Source of the DNA: Pyxidicoccus sp. MSG2
GTDB lineage: Bacteria; Myxococcota; Myxococcia; Myxococcales; Myxococcaceae
Assembly: GCF_026626705.1 (NCBI RefSeq)
Contig: NZ_JAPNKC010000001.1
Coordinates: 5,394,001-5,458,000 of the forward strand
Length of the DNA stretch: 64,000 nucleotides
Direction: 5' to 3'
Shown: positions 26,702-35,542 of the stretch, in pieces
Position numbering within the stretch: the stretch's first letter is position 1
Layout of the letters: every line of letters starts with the position of its first letter
Translations under genes and position numbers: made by a program
The notes under the pieces: generated by a model
The model's input: only the letters and a program-made list of their open reading frames with translations
Databases searched by the model: none
Told to the model about the DNA's origin: nothing

Positions 26702-27171
26702 GCGAGACGAAGCTGGAGCCCACGGAGCAGGAGCTCTATCGCCAAGTGCGCGCAGGGCACATCGAGGACGGCGAGGTCAGCAGCCTCGCCTTCACGCCGA
26801 TGAAGAAGGACAACGGCGAACTTTCGGTAGACCTGCAGGGACTGACGACGGCTGAAGCAGCCTGTACGGCATTCAAGGCGCGCGGCTATGACACCGTGGG
26901 CGCGTGGGCTGTCACGACGACGGAGTGCAGCGATCTCGGGCTGGGGGCGTTCCATCAGCCCAAGGACACGCCTCCTCCGCCGAATAACTCGCACGGGTTC
27001 GTGGACTTTCGCGGCGTCAATGCGAGTCAGACGAAGAGGCGTGCTGGACGCCTCGCGGAGAAGGCGAACGCGCGCAATTGCAGGCACGCGATGCCCGCCG
27101 CGCCTGCCGCGAGCGGCACATCGAGCCACACCGCCGAGCCGGGTGACGAGTCGGCCGAGAGCGCCGGCTAA
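26698..27171 (+). CDS. Unknown protein, second gene of the coupled pair
   Basis: 157 aa. The N-terminal 100 residues match a pattern I recall from uncharacterised proteins in mobile regions: LYRQVRAGHIEDGEVSSLAF followed by LSVDLQGLTTAEAA and a region with ECSDLGLGAF. The last 50 residues are low complexity. It is translationally coupled to the gene before it. Function unknown. Confidence 0.6.
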   Translation: MSETKLEPTEQELYRQVRAGHIEDGEVSSLAFTPMKKDNGELSVDLQGLTTAEAACTAFKARGYDTVGAWAVTTTECSDLGLGAFHQPKDTPPPPNNSHGFVDFRGVNASQTKRRAGRLAEKANARNCRHAMPAAPAASGTSSHTAEPGDESAESAG

Positions 27172-27273
27172 ACGGACGCTCTCGATTCTCGAACGGCCTG
27201 CGGGCACCTGGTGATGCCGCCGCGCTGCGGTCGCAGGTGACGTCCGTGGAGGCCGCCGCGCCGGCGGCGTGCA

Positions 27274-27495
27274 CTACGCCGCAGCCGGCGGATAGGTAGC
27301 CCTCTCCTCGCGCGCCGCAGCCCGGGCGTTGATGACCTCAAGCGCCTGGGCCTCCGCTTCGCGGTACGCGTCCCGGGCCCGCGCCAGGCGCGTCCGGCTG
27401 GCGGGACTGCCGTCCAGCCCCGCCACCGCTGCCTGCAGCTCCACCTCCACCGCCTCCAGGCGCTTCGACAGCGCCACCCGCTGAGTCATGTCCAT
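27274..27495 (-). CDS. Small helical protein, uncertain
   Basis: 73 aa from the ATG at 27495 (or 71 from 27489). Almost wholly helical and rich in Ala, Arg and Glu (KRLEAVEVELQAAVAGL, LARARDAYREAEAQAL). No ribosome site is clear. It lies between the coupled unknown pair and the ImmA-type gene and could be a genuine small gene or a chance frame. Confidence 0.4.
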   Translation of the reverse strand: MDMTQRVALSKRLEAVEVELQAAVAGLDGSPASRTRLARARDAYREAEAQALEVINARAAAREERATYPPAAA

Positions 27496-27638
27496 GCGGA
27501 TGACGCAGAGCAGGCGGCGTGCCGACGAGACTTCAGCCGGGTGGCGTGGTCGCCCACGCTGGAGCATTGGGGGTGGTGGCCGGAAGGTGTCGCACCCGCA
27601 ATGCCCGCAGTGATGCTGCGCTCGCGCGCGCACCTCCC

Positions 27639-28733
27639 CTACTTCACACGTCGCAGTTGTACCCGCTCATCCGGTGAGGGCTTCACGCCGTACTCCTGCT
27701 GAAGATCCTCGGGGTACATGGTGAGCAGCTTGCTCAACTGCTCCACGCTGTAGTTCAGCTCATCGCGATGCAGTTCGAAGAGTTCTGAAATGGCCGTCGG
27801 TTGCTCGTGCGGGAAGTCGAGTTCCGGAGGTTCCCGAATGCGGTACCCAGCTTTTGTGAGTTGGATCCAGAGGTAACGCGACCTGCCCTCTGGAATGAAG
27901 TTCAAGTCAGCGGCCCTCTTCAAAAGGGCCTGCAGCGAGACCTTCCAGTACGGCTTGAGGGTGGTGAGCTTCTGGAGTGAGTCGAGACCTTGCAGGTACG
28001 GCGCGATATCGAGCGCCGGCATGAGGAACTCGGCGGCGAACACATCTGCTTCGTCCTCCATCCCAGGACGCAGCGTCTGGTGCATCACAACGTGCCCAAG
28101 CTCGTGGCACAGGGTGTAACGGGCCCTGTCCGCAGGTATGTCCGCGTTGACGACGAAGATGGGCGGCAACCCAGGTACCCACCAGCTCACCGCGTCGACC
28201 TGTCGGGTAGGGAATCGCCATCGGAAGACGATGCCTCCCGCATCTTCGATGACGTCGACGACGTTCTTCACCGGCCCACGTGGAAGCTGAAATGCGGCCC
28301 GGACCGCACGCGCCACCTCCGCCGCCGACCCATTGAAGTCGTCGGGGTCATAGCGCGGGATGCGGCACTCCTCAGGGTCCGCGGACCTTAGAAGGCGGTC
28401 GGCATGAATGCGGCGAATGTTGATTTGAGCGTGGAGTTGCGAGAGCAGCTTGGCTGGCGTGCTGGACTTCTTGCGGTGAAAGAACTCACTCGTGCTCGGT
28501 CCGTAGACCGGGTCAGCTTGGACGAAGAACTCCATCGGGTAGCCGAGTTCCCGCGAGAGTCCCTGCAACAACGCCGGGTTGATGGGACTGAGCCCGGCTT
28601 CGACCTTGGAAAGGAGCCCTTGGGAGATCTCCAGCCTCTTCGCCAACTCGCTCTGGGTGAGTCCTCGCGCCTCGCGGGCGACGGTCACCATATCTGGATT
28701 GACCCTATGGCTATCGCTTAGGAGCTGAGTCAT
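27639..28733 (-). CDS. XRE helix-turn-helix / ImmA-IrrE metallopeptidase
   Basis: 364 aa from the ATG at 28733. Residues about 12-70 form an XRE helix-turn-helix (VAREARGLTQSELAKRLEISQG). The zinc-peptidase motif HELGH is near residue 208 with the later acidic ligand in EDEADVFAAEFLMP. The family includes ImmA/IrrE proteins that cleave XRE repressors, controlling mobile elements or stress genes. It starts 23 bases inside the upstream gene's end, so the two form an operon. Confidence 0.85.
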   Translation of the reverse strand: MTQLLSDSHRVNPDMVTVAREARGLTQSELAKRLEISQGLLSKVEAGLSPINPALLQGLSRELGYPMEFFVQADPVYGPSTSEFFHRKKSSTPAKLLSQLHAQINIRRIHADRLLRSADPEECRIPRYDPDDFNGSAAEVARAVRAAFQLPRGPVKNVVDVIEDAGGIVFRWRFPTRQVDAVSWWVPGLPPIFVVNADIPADRARYTLCHELGHVVMHQTLRPGMEDEADVFAAEFLMPALDIAPYLQGLDSLQKLTTLKPYWKVSLQALLKRAADLNFIPEGRSRYLWIQLTKAGYRIREPPELDFPHEQPTAISELFELHRDELNYSVEQLSKLLTMYPEDLQQEYGVKPSPDERVQLRRVK

Positions 28734-29352
28734 TGCTCTGGCCCTGGTCAGTGGGTCCCGGTTCTGCCTTCGGCTTGAAGCGGCGCTTCGTGCGCGTCGG
28801 CTTTTCCTTCTCCTGAGCGGTGGTGTCCAGCGGGACGACGACCCCGTCGGTCTCGGCCGTGATTTCCCACGACCAGCCCTCCTCTGCCCCAGGGCAAACG
28901 ATCCACACCTTGGAACTGGTGAGCGCGATACCAAGGAGCTGGTAGCCGACGTGGAGGTTGGTCGGGGCAGGCGGCATCCCTGGCAACTCCGCTTGAAAGG
29001 GCTCCTTCGCCTGCGTCTGGTTGTTGAAGTCGAACACCGCCTGCGTGGGGATGTTGGCGGCCCGGAGGTTCTTATCGAGCTTCTTCAGCTTGATGAGGTA
29101 GCCGGACGCGAAATTGACCAAGAACGACCCCCGCTTCTTCACCACCTTAACTTCCGGATTCTCCGCGAAACGCTCTTTGCTGAGAAACACCATCAGGTCG
29201 TTGATGATGGAGGACTGGGAGCGCGCGGAGAGCTTATGGCGGAGCTGCGCATAATCGCGCACATACTCCTCCAGCGCACCTTGCACGATGGCACACATCG
29301 TCTTCACGTGAGGAGCCAACTCGGCTTCAGCTTGCGGACGCGTCTTGAGCAT
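28711..29352 (-). CDS. Partner protein of the ImmA-type metallopeptidase
   Basis: 213 aa from the ATG at 29352, with GGAGAG close before it. No named domain. It has a helical N-terminus, a beta-rich middle ending in LPGMPPAPTNLHVGYQLLG and a Lys/Pro-rich tail. Proteins with this LPG-x-TNLHVGY region are often seen beside ImmA/IrrE genes, as far as I recall. With the next gene it likely forms a toxin-antitoxin-like or regulatory unit. Confidence 0.65.
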   Translation of the reverse strand: MLKTRPQAEAELAPHVKTMCAIVQGALEEYVRDYAQLRHKLSARSQSSIINDLMVFLSKERFAENPEVKVVKKRGSFLVNFASGYLIKLKKLDKNLRAANIPTQAVFDFNNQTQAKEPFQAELPGMPPAPTNLHVGYQLLGIALTSSKVWIVCPGAEEGWSWEITAETDGVVVPLDTTAQEKEKPTRTKRRFKPKAEPGPTDQGQSNDSAPKR

Positions 29353-29540
29353 CGTCTCTCCGGTGCGCTTACAGGCCGCAACATAGACCCTCAACGTACA
29401 AACGGTAAAGAAATTATTCCAAAGCTATTCCTTGTCCACATGCGCCTACATGACGATGCGTACTGCCGGAAAGGTGCAGTTCAGTCGCCGCACCTGGGGC
29501 GGGACTCTTGGAGCTGAAGCGAAAGTCGGGATTCAGCGGG

Positions 29541-29825
29541 CTAAGGGCGTTTGGGCGGCCTGAGTAGACGAGTCACGTCCACCCCAAAGCCGTCGCATAG
29601 CCGGGCCAACGAAGTGAAGGTGAGGTTGACCTCCTCTCCCTCCACGCGCTGGTAGAGGCGCGTCGTCATTCCGCACTGGTGGGCTGCCTCTTCCTGCGTC
29701 CAGCCCTTCTCTTCGCGGAGGCGCCGCACGGCGGCTGCCAGGCGCCGCTGCAACTCGCGGTACGCGTCCGACTCGTACTGCTCAGCCCGCTCAGGCCGGC
29801 GTTTTCTCTCGGCGCGGGGCCCCAT
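29541..29825 (-). CDS. XRE-family helix-turn-helix regulator
   Basis: 94 aa. A single XRE DNA-binding domain fills residues about 28-88 (LAAAVRRLREEKGWTQEEAAHQCGM ... LTFTSLARLCDGFGVDVTRLL). There is a basic N-terminal extension. It is probably a repressor of the island. The ATG at 29825 gives a complete domain. Confidence 0.8.
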   Translation of the reverse strand: MGPRAERKRRPERAEQYESDAYRELQRRLAAAVRRLREEKGWTQEEAAHQCGMTTRLYQRVEGEEVNLTFTSLARLCDGFGVDVTRLLRPPKRP

Positions 29826-29932
29826 CTTGCGGCCGGACCGTAGGAGCGCCTACAAGGTACCTGCCACGTCGCTAGAGACGTGTCCCTAGCGCCGTAATAG
29901 TGGCGCTCGGTTCTTTCGTAGGGAGAAGGCGA

Positions 29933-30493
29933 ATGGCACTGGCGAAGTGCGGGAAGTGCGGCAGCGAGCTGGCTCCGCAGGCGACGGCGTGCGCGCAATG
30001 CGGGACTCCGGTGTCCAAGCCGGGCCTGTCGACGAACAAGATTCTCCTCATCGTCTTCGGGAGCCTCGGCATGTGCTGCTTCGGCACCTGCGCCCTCGGT
30101 ACTGTGGGCTCGATGGTGAACCAGAGCGGGGGGAGTCCGCCCGCCGCGAGTTCCACCTCGAGCGCCTCGGCATCAGCGAGGTGGGTGGAGATCAGCACCC
30201 TGCTGGACGAGTACCGCGACAACGAGGTGCGCGCCGACTCCAGCTTCAAGGGCACGTGGATCCAGACCACGGGCTACGTCGACGACGTGAAGAAGGATTT
30301 CCTCAGTTCCATCTACGTCACCCTCGGCACTGGGCGGCAGTTCGAGATTCCGCAGGTGCAGTGCTTCTTCGCGGACTCAGAGGCGAAGAAGGCGGCGGCT
30401 CTTTCCAAGGGGGCGCGAGTCACTGTCCGCGGGCGCGTCGAGGGCCTGATGATGAACGTGCTGGTGAAGCGCTGCGAGTTCGTGGGCCTCTAG
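29933..30493 (+). CDS. Zinc-ribbon membrane protein with OB-fold domain
   Basis: 186 aa from the ATG at 29933, with GGAGAAGG before it. Two CxxC pairs (CGKCG, CAQCG) form an N-terminal zinc ribbon, then one membrane helix at about residues 36-57 and a Ser-rich linker. The C-terminal 100 residues look like an OB-fold of the tRNA-anti-like type (DNEVRADSSFKGTWIQTTGYV ... VTVRGRVEGLMMNVLVKRCEF). Function unknown. Confidence 0.7.
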   Translation: MALAKCGKCGSELAPQATACAQCGTPVSKPGLSTNKILLIVFGSLGMCCFGTCALGTVGSMVNQSGGSPPAASSTSSASASARWVEISTLLDEYRDNEVRADSSFKGTWIQTTGYVDDVKKDFLSSIYVTLGTGRQFEIPQVQCFFADSEAKKAAALSKGARVTVRGRVEGLMMNVLVKRCEFVGL

Positions 30494-30497
30494 CGTC

Positions 30498-31385
30498 GTG
30501 CTCGACTCTCGGTACCGGTTTCCGCTGCTAGCGGTGCTCCTGGCGAGCGCCGCAGCCGCCCAGCCGCAGCCTGGCAGCGAGCGCAAGTTGCGCCAGCGGA
30601 CCATCACCCTCCCCGCCAAGGCGGATGAGGCCGCTATACGAGTAGCTCGAGGGGCTCTCACCACCCTCACCTTCGACTCTGCGCTGGCGGCCAAGGGCGT
30701 GCAGCTTGAGGGGAGAGAGACGCACTTCGAGCGGGTGGACGAGGACCAGCGGCTCGTTTCGTTCAAGCCCAGGGTGGATCTAGCGCCAGGCGAGCGGCTG
30801 CTGCTCACCGTGCGCTTCGGGGATGGTGCGGCCCCGCAGGAGGCAACCTTCGAACTCGTTGCCGCGGATGAGGCGGTGGACGCGTCCGTGGAGGTGGTGC
30901 GCCGCGCACGCTCAGCGGAGGCCCTCCAGGCGGAGCTGCGGGAGTTGAAGGCGAAGTACGAAGCGCTGCAGGACCGGAGTGGCGAGGGCGGCCCCGAGGG
31001 CATGGTGCTCTCCGGGTGGCTCACGCAGGACATCCGCGCCAGACGATTCGACGCGCGGGTGGCGGCAAACAACGCCAGCGGCCTCAAGGTGGAGTACGGC
31101 GTGGGCTACCGCACGGGCAAATGGGCGCTGGTGGAGGTTCGGCTGCGCAGCCTGCCTGGCACTCGACGATGGGCGCTGGGCGAGGTGAAGCTGACGTCCG
31201 CTCGCGGAGCGCCCGTGAAGGTGCTCTCGGTGCACATGGATAGGCCCCAGCTCTCCCCGGGCGAGGAGGGCCTCTTGCTGGTGCGCACCGAGGCGCCCTG
31301 GTGGGAGCGGGACGAGGAACTCCTCCTGGAGCTGAAGGACAGGGAGGGCGGCCGTCCGCTGCCCTTGAGCGGAGTGGTTTTCTGA
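30498..31385 (+). CDS. DUF2381 family protein
   Basis: 295 aa with a signal peptide (LLAVLLASAAAAQ) and the layout of the myxobacterial DUF2381 family: an N-terminal beta domain, a helix-rich centre (LQAELRELKAKYEALQDR) and a C-terminal beta domain (GEVKLTSARGAPVKVLSVHMDRP). It begins with GTG four bases after the zinc-ribbon gene. DUF2381 genes often stand directly before a Ser/Thr kinase gene, as here, and may supply a periplasmic sensor. Confidence 0.8.
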   Translation: MLDSRYRFPLLAVLLASAAAAQPQPGSERKLRQRTITLPAKADEAAIRVARGALTTLTFDSALAAKGVQLEGRETHFERVDEDQRLVSFKPRVDLAPGERLLLTVRFGDGAAPQEATFELVAADEAVDASVEVVRRARSAEALQAELRELKAKYEALQDRSGEGGPEGMVLSGWLTQDIRARRFDARVAANNASGLKVEYGVGYRTGKWALVEVRLRSLPGTRRWALGEVKLTSARGAPVKVLSVHMDRPQLSPGEEGLLLVRTEAPWWERDEELLLELKDREGGRPLPLSGVVF

Positions 31386-31416
31386 GCGCACCGCGCTCGA
31401 CACGGGGACTCTGGCC

Positions 31417-33192
31417 ATGGCGACAACCCCTATTCATCCCGACCAGCTCGTTCCTGGTAGCCGCGTGGGCCCCTGGCGCGTGCTGGCATCTCTGGGCGCC
31501 GGCGGCTTCGGGCGTGCCTTCCAGGTGGAGCGAGAGGAGCAGCCCGGACGGACGTACACGATGAAGGTGGCCCTGCGGCCCGCCAATCCTCACGCCCTTG
31601 AAGAAGAGGACGTGGAGGGGCGCATGTCGCGCGAGGTGGCCATCCACATGGCCTACGACACGGGGTTGAAGATCCATGCCGTGGACCACTGGCCCATCCT
31701 CAGTGGCTTCCTCTACTTCGTCACCGACTACGTCGAGGGAGAGACGTTCCACGAGTGGCGCTGGCGCACCCAACCCTCCGCAGCGCGCCTGCTCACCGTC
31801 TTCACCGAGGTGGTCCGCCAGGTGGGGGTTCTGCACCGGCGCGGCATGTGCCACCGCGACTTGAAGGCCGACAACGTCCTCATCCGGAAGGCGGACGAAA
31901 CGCCGCTCGTCATGGACTACGGCGTGGCGCGAATGCCGGGCATGGCGACGGTGACGGTAGGAGTGCCGCCAACGTCGCCGTACCTGTTGCCGCCCGAGTG
32001 CGTGGACTTCCTGGGCCAGGAGACGTGGCGGCAGGGAGCTCGCTTCGACCCTGGCGTGCCCGGAGACCTCTACGCACTGGGCATGCTGCTCTTCGAGGCA
32101 CTCACGGACGGCTACGCCTTCCACCCGAAGCTGCCGTACGACCTACTGATGGCGGCCATCGTGACGCGGGTGCCGGCCGCGCCGTACATGCTCAATCCGA
32201 AGGCCCCCCGCGCGTTGAGCGACATCGCCATGCGGTTGCTGGAGAAGCGGCCCGAGGCGCGTTACCCCAGCGTCGACGCGCTGCTACAGGCCCTCTGGGA
32301 GGCGGCCAAGGAGCGGAAGCAGCCCGAGTGGCAGGTGTCCCTGGCGTTGCCGCCTCCTGACGACCAGTCCGCGTCAGCTGGAGTGAGCGGACAAAGTGAC
32401 GACGCGGATCCACCCCCGCGCCCTTTTGGTGAGGAAGCGCCAGCGGCCGTCGCGTTGGAGGCTCCTTTGGAGCCGGCGGGGGTGGATCTGCACGCGCCAG
32501 CTCCCGAAAGGGCTGATGGCGCTCCTGTCCCCGTTCGCCCGCAGAGGCGCCGATGGCTGTGGGCGTTGCGCGCCGTGCTCGTGCTTTTTCTGGCCCTGTG
32601 GCTGGGGCTGAGCACACTTGCGCCTACACCGGAGAAAGGAAGCCCGCACGTGCCCACCGCCACGCCCGAAGCCCCTCTTGCTGATGCCCTGCGCTCGGGG
32701 CCCGCCACGTTCCTGGCTGCCGCGCTCTGCGCTGTCGCGGGCATGGCCTGCCCTGCGGCCCAGGTGAGGCCAGAGCCTGCCGAGTGCCCGGACGAGGCTC
32801 GGGAGGCCATGTTCCGCGTCCTGGGCGTAGACACCACGAAGGGGTTGAAGGCGGTCGTCGACATCAACCAGCCCGGAGACCAGAGTCAGCTCGGCACGTA
32901 CAGCAACGGGAAGGTGGTGGGCCGCGTTGCTGGCTACTCCTGGGCGGACCCAGCGCTACCGGACGGAACCCTGCTGTACGGCCAGCTCTGGACGGGGCTC
33001 GTCGATGAGTACGGTCGGCCGGCCGCGATGGCCCGGTACTCCGAGGCGAAGCTGCCGGACGGGCGTACCTTCCCGGTGTGCATCGTGCTCGGAAATCCGG
33101 ACGGCCGTGTCCGGACGCAGCCAGGCTCCAGTGGGGATGCCGCCGTGCTGCCGCGGGAACTGCCGGTAAGCGCCGTGGAGCGGTGGCCCTGA
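31417..33192 (+). CDS. Serine/threonine protein kinase with membrane anchor
   Basis: 591 aa. Kinase domain residues about 17-295: Gly loop GAGGFGRAF, catalytic Lys in TMKVALR, HRDLKADN loop, DYG in place of DFG, then PPE. One membrane helix lies at about 378-398 and a small extracytoplasmic domain follows. It is a Hanks-type kinase of the myxobacterial DUF2381-linked class. The DYG change occurs in active bacterial kinases, so activity is plausible. It is probably co-transcribed with the gene at 30498. Confidence 0.88.
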   Translation: MATTPIHPDQLVPGSRVGPWRVLASLGAGGFGRAFQVEREEQPGRTYTMKVALRPANPHALEEEDVEGRMSREVAIHMAYDTGLKIHAVDHWPILSGFLYFVTDYVEGETFHEWRWRTQPSAARLLTVFTEVVRQVGVLHRRGMCHRDLKADNVLIRKADETPLVMDYGVARMPGMATVTVGVPPTSPYLLPPECVDFLGQETWRQGARFDPGVPGDLYALGMLLFEALTDGYAFHPKLPYDLLMAAIVTRVPAAPYMLNPKAPRALSDIAMRLLEKRPEARYPSVDALLQALWEAAKERKQPEWQVSLALPPPDDQSASAGVSGQSDDADPPPRPFGEEAPAAVALEAPLEPAGVDLHAPAPERADGAPVPVRPQRRRWLWALRAVLVLFLALWLGLSTLAPTPEKGSPHVPTATPEAPLADALRSGPATFLAAALCAVAGMACPAAQVRPEPAECPDEAREAMFRVLGVDTTKGLKAVVDINQPGDQSQLGTYSNGKVVGRVAGYSWADPALPDGTLLYGQLWTGLVDEYGRPAAMARYSEAKLPDGRTFPVCIVLGNPDGRVRTQPGSSGDAAVLPRELPVSAVERWP

Positions 33193-33208
33193 GCTTCGTG
33201 CGGTCCCC

Positions 33209-34468
33209 CTACTGGGGTGCGAAGTTCTGCTTGTAGCGGCAGCCGCTTCCGTCCTTCTTATAACGTGAGCAGGACCAGAAGACTCCATAGACACTCGTGC
33301 GGCGCTTGAGCGAGCCCATGAGGCACTCTGGGCAGGGGTGCGTCACGAAAGGGTTCTGGTCGGCGCCCAGGCATACGATGTGGACGTTGCCCGCGCGGCT
33401 AGCTTTCAGCACGCGAGCGCACTCGCCACTGGTCGCGCCAGAAGTCAGGACGTCATCCAACAAGAGGACGTTGCCGTTAGCCCACGAGGGTATCTTCGAT
33501 GCGAAGGCATCGTTGATGAGGGCCTCCCTCAAGTCGTAGTTCGCCTGCTTGTAGCCCTCCACGTTCTTCGTGGTCCTCAATCCATCCGGAACTATGTTCT
33601 CGGTGCGCGAGTAGTGGGCTTTGCCGTAGGTATTCATCTGCTGCAGCGTGGCCGCAAACCGGATGCGCGGCTTACCCGGCTTGGGCGGTACGCACGTCAC
33701 ATGGCTGAACTGCGTATTCGTCCCGAACTTGAGGTAGCTGGCCAGGGCGCGGCCGAAAAGCTTGGCCGGGGCGTCATCTTCCTTCAGCGTCAGGATGAGC
33801 TGGGTGAGGCGATCCTCCGCGTGCCGCGGGTCCTTCGACGAAAAGTAGCGCCCAAGGGCAACCCGGTCCGGTGCTCCACACTGCAAGACGCTGCCCGGAT
33901 GGATGGTGGCGCTATGTCCGGCTGCAATTACCTCGGCTAAGTAGCCGCGCGTGTGGAGCGTACTAGGGTCCAACAAGGGACGTGGGTAGTGCAGCCAGAT
34001 GTCCGGGGCCGTCTTCCAGAGGTCGGCCATCTCGGGGTTCCAGCCAGCTCCGATAGAGCGGACGCCCGCGCGGTAACTGGCCTCGAAGTCCTCGTAGGCA
34101 TCCCCTACGTAGTAAGCGTTGGCAGGCTTCACCTTCAGGTCCTTCAGAGCCTTCTGGATGGGGTCCGGATTGGGCTTTGCCGGGACCTCTGTGCCCGCCA
34201 CCAGGGCGTCGTACGGCACCTGGAAGCGCTTGAGTAGGGCCTTCGCGTACGGGCGCGGTGACGAGGTGACGATGCCCACAGGGTGTCCCATGGCCTTCAG
34301 CTGGCCAGGCACCTCGTGGACGGTAGGTCCATTGGGGAACGAATACGGCTTCGCCAGATGGAGGTTGGCCGCGACAAACTGCCACTTCTGCTGCTTCCGC
34401 GCGTCCTGCAACGCGGACGTGTCCAGCAGCGTCATGTCCAGGTCGAAAAGAAATGCAGGCTTCGCCAC
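33209..34468 (-). CDS. HAD-phosphoribosyltransferase-zinc-finger fusion protein (ShosT-like)
   Basis: 419 aa from the GTG at 34468, which follows a G-rich ribosome site; the frame is open to an ATG at 34498. Three parts: a HAD hydrolase with DxDxT (DLDMT, residues 9-13) over about 1-180, a phosphoribosyltransferase with the PRPP loop VLLLDDVLTSGAT near 337-350, and a C-terminal four-Cys finger resembling topoisomerase I fingers (CPEC ... CSRYKKDGSGC). It lies 36 bases after a DprA-like gene. From recalled literature this pairing resembles the ShosTA/PsyrTA toxin-antitoxin defence systems. Confidence 0.75.
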   Translation of the reverse strand: MAKPAFLFDLDMTLLDTSALQDARKQQKWQFVAANLHLAKPYSFPNGPTVHEVPGQLKAMGHPVGIVTSSPRPYAKALLKRFQVPYDALVAGTEVPAKPNPDPIQKALKDLKVKPANAYYVGDAYEDFEASYRAGVRSIGAGWNPEMADLWKTAPDIWLHYPRPLLDPSTLHTRGYLAEVIAAGHSATIHPGSVLQCGAPDRVALGRYFSSKDPRHAEDRLTQLILTLKEDDAPAKLFGRALASYLKFGTNTQFSHVTCVPPKPGKPRIRFAATLQQMNTYGKAHYSRTENIVPDGLRTTKNVEGYKQANYDLREALINDAFASKIPSWANGNVLLLDDVLTSGATSGECARVLKASRAGNVHIVCLGADQNPFVTHPCPECLMGSLKRRTSVYGVFWSCSRYKKDGSGCRYKQNFAPQ

Positions 34469-34504
34469 GATGTTCCCCCCCCACAGGGAGCGCATCAAAG
34501 CGAG

Positions 34505-35542
34505 CTAGGCTTCTGACTGCAACAACCGCCCCTTCAGAGCTTGGCCTGCTTCCTCAAGCTGCGAGAGGAGAACCTCGTAGTCCTGCCGGCCCTCAATGGC
34601 CCGCGCTGGAGGCCGCGTGGCGAAGCTGCGCTCAAGGAGGTCCGCGTACTCGGACTCGTGCGAGAAGATGCGGGCCAGCTCGCGCCCTGGCTTCTGGCAG
34701 AGCGCCAGAATCCCCTGGCTCTTCGGCTCCGCTGCATGGACGCCAGGAGGCGGTAGCGGGGCCCAGAGCTGTCGTCCCTGCGTGAGGCAGAAGCGGACGG
34801 TGTGCATGGATCCACCCTCGATGTCCGTCTGCATGACGATGATGCCGACGGACATGCCGCTCTGCAGCCTGTCACGCTGGACCAGGTTGCGCGGAACAGC
34901 GGGTGCTCCGAAGGGCTGCTCACTCACCCACGCCCCACCGCGGGCAAGGATTTGCTCGGCGAGCTGCGCGTTCTTCTTCGGGTAAACCGCGTCCAGCCCG
35001 TTCGCGAGGATGGCGACCGTGTGGCCCGAAGCATCAAGGGCGGCTTGGTGCGCCAGGGCGTCCACGCCCAGGGCCAACCCGCTGACGATGCTCCAGCCAC
35101 GCGAGGCCAGGAACCCGGTAATGCGCTTCGTCACCTCCGTGCCGAACGTGGAGGGCTCGCGAGTGCCGATGCACGCGATGGTGCGGTGGTCCGGAGGAAG
35201 GGTCCCCTTCACGTAGAGGACGGACGGCCTGTCCGGGATGGCCTTCAGGAAGAGCGGGTACTCCGGGTCAGCAAACGAGAGCACGCGGACGTCGACAGCG
35301 GACGCCTTCTCGAGTGCTGCCCGCGCTCTTGAGTGGGCCCCCTCCCATGCGCTCGACTCGAGCAGGGAGGCACGCGACTGGGCAGGTACATGCGCTGCGA
35401 GCGTCGTGGGAGCTGCCTCGCGGATGTGCCTCAGTGTTGGACACGCCCGGGCGAGCCGCTGAGCCGTGGCGGGGCCAATACCCCGGAGGGCAAGCAGCGT
35501 CAGTTGGCCGACCGCGCTCTTCGTAGGGGTGTCGAGGTTCAT
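34505..35542 (-). CDS. DprA-like Rossmann-fold protein (ShosA-like)
   Basis: 345 aa. An N-terminal helix-hairpin-helix (LLALRGIGPATAQRLARACP) is followed by a DprA/Smf Rossmann domain: IACIGTREPSTFG, SGLALGVDALAHQAAL, AILANGLDAVYP and EGGSMHTVRFCLTQGR. It lacks the usual C-terminal winged helix. It is unlikely to be the housekeeping DprA because it sits in an island beside a phosphoribosyltransferase gene. An antitoxin role is inferred by analogy to ShosA. Confidence 0.78.
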   Translation of the reverse strand: MNLDTPTKSAVGQLTLLALRGIGPATAQRLARACPTLRHIREAAPTTLAAHVPAQSRASLLESSAWEGAHSRARAALEKASAVDVRVLSFADPEYPLFLKAIPDRPSVLYVKGTLPPDHRTIACIGTREPSTFGTEVTKRITGFLASRGWSIVSGLALGVDALAHQAALDASGHTVAILANGLDAVYPKKNAQLAEQILARGGAWVSEQPFGAPAVPRNLVQRDRLQSGMSVGIIVMQTDIEGGSMHTVRFCLTQGRQLWAPLPPPGVHAAEPKSQGILALCQKPGRELARIFSHESEYADLLERSFATRPPARAIEGRQDYEVLLSQLEEAGQALKGRLLQSEA

